Shown here: one piece after another, positions 62,599 through 64,000 of the stretch
Layout: every line of letters begins with the position of its first letter
How positions within the stretch are numbered: position 1 is the first letter of the stretch
From: CAZYFH01 sp964646815
Lineage (GTDB): Bacteria > Acidobacteriota > Vicinamibacteria > Vicinamibacterales > UBA8438
NCBI GenBank assembly: GCA_964646815.1
Contig: CAZYFH010000016.1
Location: 1 to 64,000 of the forward strand
Length of the DNA stretch: 64,000 bases
Direction of reading: 5' to 3'
Program-made: the position numbers and the translations under genes
The notes under the pieces: generated by a model
Told to the model about the DNA's origin: nothing
The model's database searches: none
Seen by the model: the letters and a program-made list of their open reading frames with translations, nothing else

Positions 62599-64000
62599 AT
62601 GACTCGCACAGCATCCGCACTCGCAACAATGCTGCTGTTCACGATGGGGACGGCCTCCGCCGAGGTCATCCGCATTCACGTGGACACGCGCGTGGACATC
62701 GCCGGCGGCCAGGCATACGGCCTCGCAGGACCCTACGAAGGACTGTCGGGGACGATCTTCTTCGAGGTGGACCCGACGAATCGGGTCAATCAGATCATCA
62801 CCGACATCAACGTAGCGCCCAGGAACCAGAACGGGAGGGTCGAGTTCCGCTCGGACTTCTACCTCATCAAACCGAAGGACATCGAGCGAGGCAACGGCAC
62901 CATCCTCTACGAGGTCTCCAATCGTGGCGGCAAGGGCATGCTCGGCTATTTCAACAACGCCGCCGGCAGCCGAGCGCCGCAGACCGCCGAAGAAATGGGC
63001 GACGGCTTTCTCCTGCGGAACGGCTTCTCTTTGCTCTGGCTCGGGTGGCAGTTCGATGTGCCACTGCAAGGTGGACGGATGCGCGTCTACACGCCGATCG
63101 CCACCGACGGCGGCAACCCGATCTCCGGCCTCGTGCGCAGCGAGGTCGTCGTGACCGAACGCGTCTACGACCGCTCGCTCGCCGACCGCAATCACATCGC
63201 GTATCCCGTCGCCGACCCAAACGATCCCGCGAACGTCATGACCGTTCGGGACGGCGTCGACCAAGCGCGGCGCGTCGTGCCGCGGAGTCAGTGGCAGTTC
63301 GCCCGCCGCGAGGAGAACGGGACGATCATCGACGACGCGACCCGTGTCTACCTCGAGGACGGCTTCGAACCGCACAAGCTCTACGACATCGTTTACGTCG
63401 CGAAGGACCCGGCGCTGGTCGGACTCGGACCCGCTGCCGTGCGCGACCTGATTTCGAGGATGAAATACGGCAACTCGCCGGAGTTGGCGCTCCCCGCCGG
63501 CGCCATCGAGCATGCCGTCGCCTGGGGTGTATCGCAGAGCGGGCGTTTTCTCCGGACGTTTCTCTATCACGGTTTCAACCGGGACGAGGTGGATCGCCGG
63601 GCGTTTGACGGCGTGATGGCACACGTGGCGGGCGGGGGGCGGGGCAGCTTCAACCACCGCTTCGCGCAGCCCTCGCGCGACGGGCATCCGTTTCTCAACA
63701 AGCTGTACCCGAGCGACATCTTTCCCTTCGCTGACGTCGTGCAAAGCGACCCAGTGACAGACATGCGTGACGGCCTGCTGGCCGGCATCCAGCCGCAGCA
63801 CATGCCGAAAGTCTTCTACACGAACTCGTCATACGAGTACTGGGGACGGGCAGCCTCGCTCATCCACACGACCCTCGACGGGTCAGCGGACGCCCCGCTG
63901 ATGGACAACGTGCGGATCTACTCGTTCGCTGGTGGCCAGCACGGCCCGGGGCGCTTTCCGCCACGCCACACGAGCGGGCAGCAGTTGAGCAACCCGAACG
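62599..64000 (+). CDS. Exported alpha/beta hydrolase-domain protein (cut by window end)
   Basis: Starts at the ATG 62599 with GAAGGAGGATC as RBS, 11 bp after the metalloprotease stop, and is still open at base 64000 (467 codons visible). A signal peptide ends near TASAE. The protein belongs to the large alpha/beta hydrolase-10-like family: VDIAGGQAYGLAGPYEGLSGTIFFEVDP, NGTILYEVSNRGGKG, DGFLLRNGFSLLWLGWQFDV, GFEPHKLYDIVYVAKDPALVGLGPAAVRDLISRMKY, and the nucleophile elbow GVSQSGRFLRTFLYHGFN, with the predicted catalytic serine in SQSG. The C-terminal His of the triad may be in the GGQHGPG stretch near the edge. Probably co-transcribed with the metalloprotease. Substrate unknown. Confidence 0.85.
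   Translation, partial: MTRTASALATMLLFTMGTASAEVIRIHVDTRVDIAGGQAYGLAGPYEGLSGTIFFEVDPTNRVNQIITDINVAPRNQNGRVEFRSDFYLIKPKDIERGNGTILYEVSNRGGKGMLGYFNNAAGSRAPQTAEEMGDGFLLRNGFSLLWLGWQFDVPLQGGRMRVYTPIATDGGNPISGLVRSEVVVTERVYDRSLADRNHIAYPVADPNDPANVMTVRDGVDQARRVVPRSQWQFARREENGTIIDDATRVYLEDGFEPHKLYDIVYVAKDPALVGLGPAAVRDLISRMKYGNSPELALPAGAIEHAVAWGVSQSGRFLRTFLYHGFNRDEVDRRAFDGVMAHVAGGGRGSFNHRFAQPSRDGHPFLNKLYPSDIFPFADVVQSDPVTDMRDGLLAGIQPQHMPKVFYTNSSYEYWGRAASLIHTTLDGSADAPLMDNVRIYSFAGGQHGPGRFPPRHTSGQQLSNPN

Overview
The window is GC-rich, densely coding bacterial DNA, broken only by one clearly AT-rich patch (about 5260-5760). The gene content points to an Acidobacteriota member, probably of the Vicinamibacteria type. 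This rests on DUF1800/DUF1501 pairs, a DUF1549/DUF1553-DUF1501 pair, a DUF1592-DUF1552-ankyrin operon, a VWFA-related acidobacterial protein, two CBM9-like/DUF5916 proteins, PQQ dehydrogenases, PD40-amidohydrolases and a conserved family ending in a FEYACHEGN-type motif. The assignment is an inference from gene families; the window contains no rRNA or other phylogenetic marker. I see no complete tRNA, CRISPR array or intact insertion sequence.

Layout. 1-3053: end of a DUF1800 gene, its DUF1501 partner and a small EF-hand protein. 3140-8450: a decayed TPR gene, a DUF4105 membrane protein, the AT-rich patch, a GAF-PP2C (SpoIIE) phosphatase and a graveyard of mobile DNA (ribbon-helix-helix protein, serine recombinase and protein-kinase remnants). 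8457-12960: a FEYACHEGN-family protein, an IS6-type transposase remnant and a second DUF1501/DUF1800 pair on the minus strand. 13365-18950: VWA protein, haem-c/propeller protein, sigma-factor remnant, ArfB and small proteins. 18996-23772: DUF1501 and PSD1-type DUF1549/DUF1553 cytochrome. 23945-26616: metallo-beta-lactamase-fold hydrolase, frameshifted ankyrin gene, dienelactone hydrolase. 26659-34341: DUF5916, ankyrin, DUF1552 and DUF1592 genes, the last three tightly spaced. 34537-50483: TPR lipoprotein, PD40-amidohydrolase, cytochrome c-PQQ dehydrogenase, amidase, DUF4159, second PQQ protein, second DUF5916 and second FEYACHEGN gene. 50746-52049: gutted oxidoreductase and a frameshifted Na+/Ca2+ exchanger. 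52117-58171: a six-gene operon (TetR, LolA-like, two FtsX permeases, LolD-like ATPase, beta-barrel). 58320-64000: cupin, a selenoprotein, a zinc metalloprotease and an alpha/beta hydrolase cut by the window end.

The most important observation is at 58680-59822. An in-frame TGA (58908-58910) interrupts a redoxin exactly where the first cysteine of its CxxC active site belongs. A perfect 7-bp stem with a G-first loop sits just downstream, as expected of a bacterial SECIS. The two reading frames on either side form one 380-residue selenoprotein, with a redoxin domain and a DsbD-alpha-like C-terminal domain.

Most proteins carry Sec or Tat signal peptides, so the window mainly encodes periplasmic and outer-membrane functions: oxidation by PQQ and haem-c enzymes, hydrolysis, and envelope traffic. 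It also holds an unusually high number of decayed genes, so gene turnover here looks rapid. Several single-base frameshifts lie at homopolymers and could instead be assembly errors.
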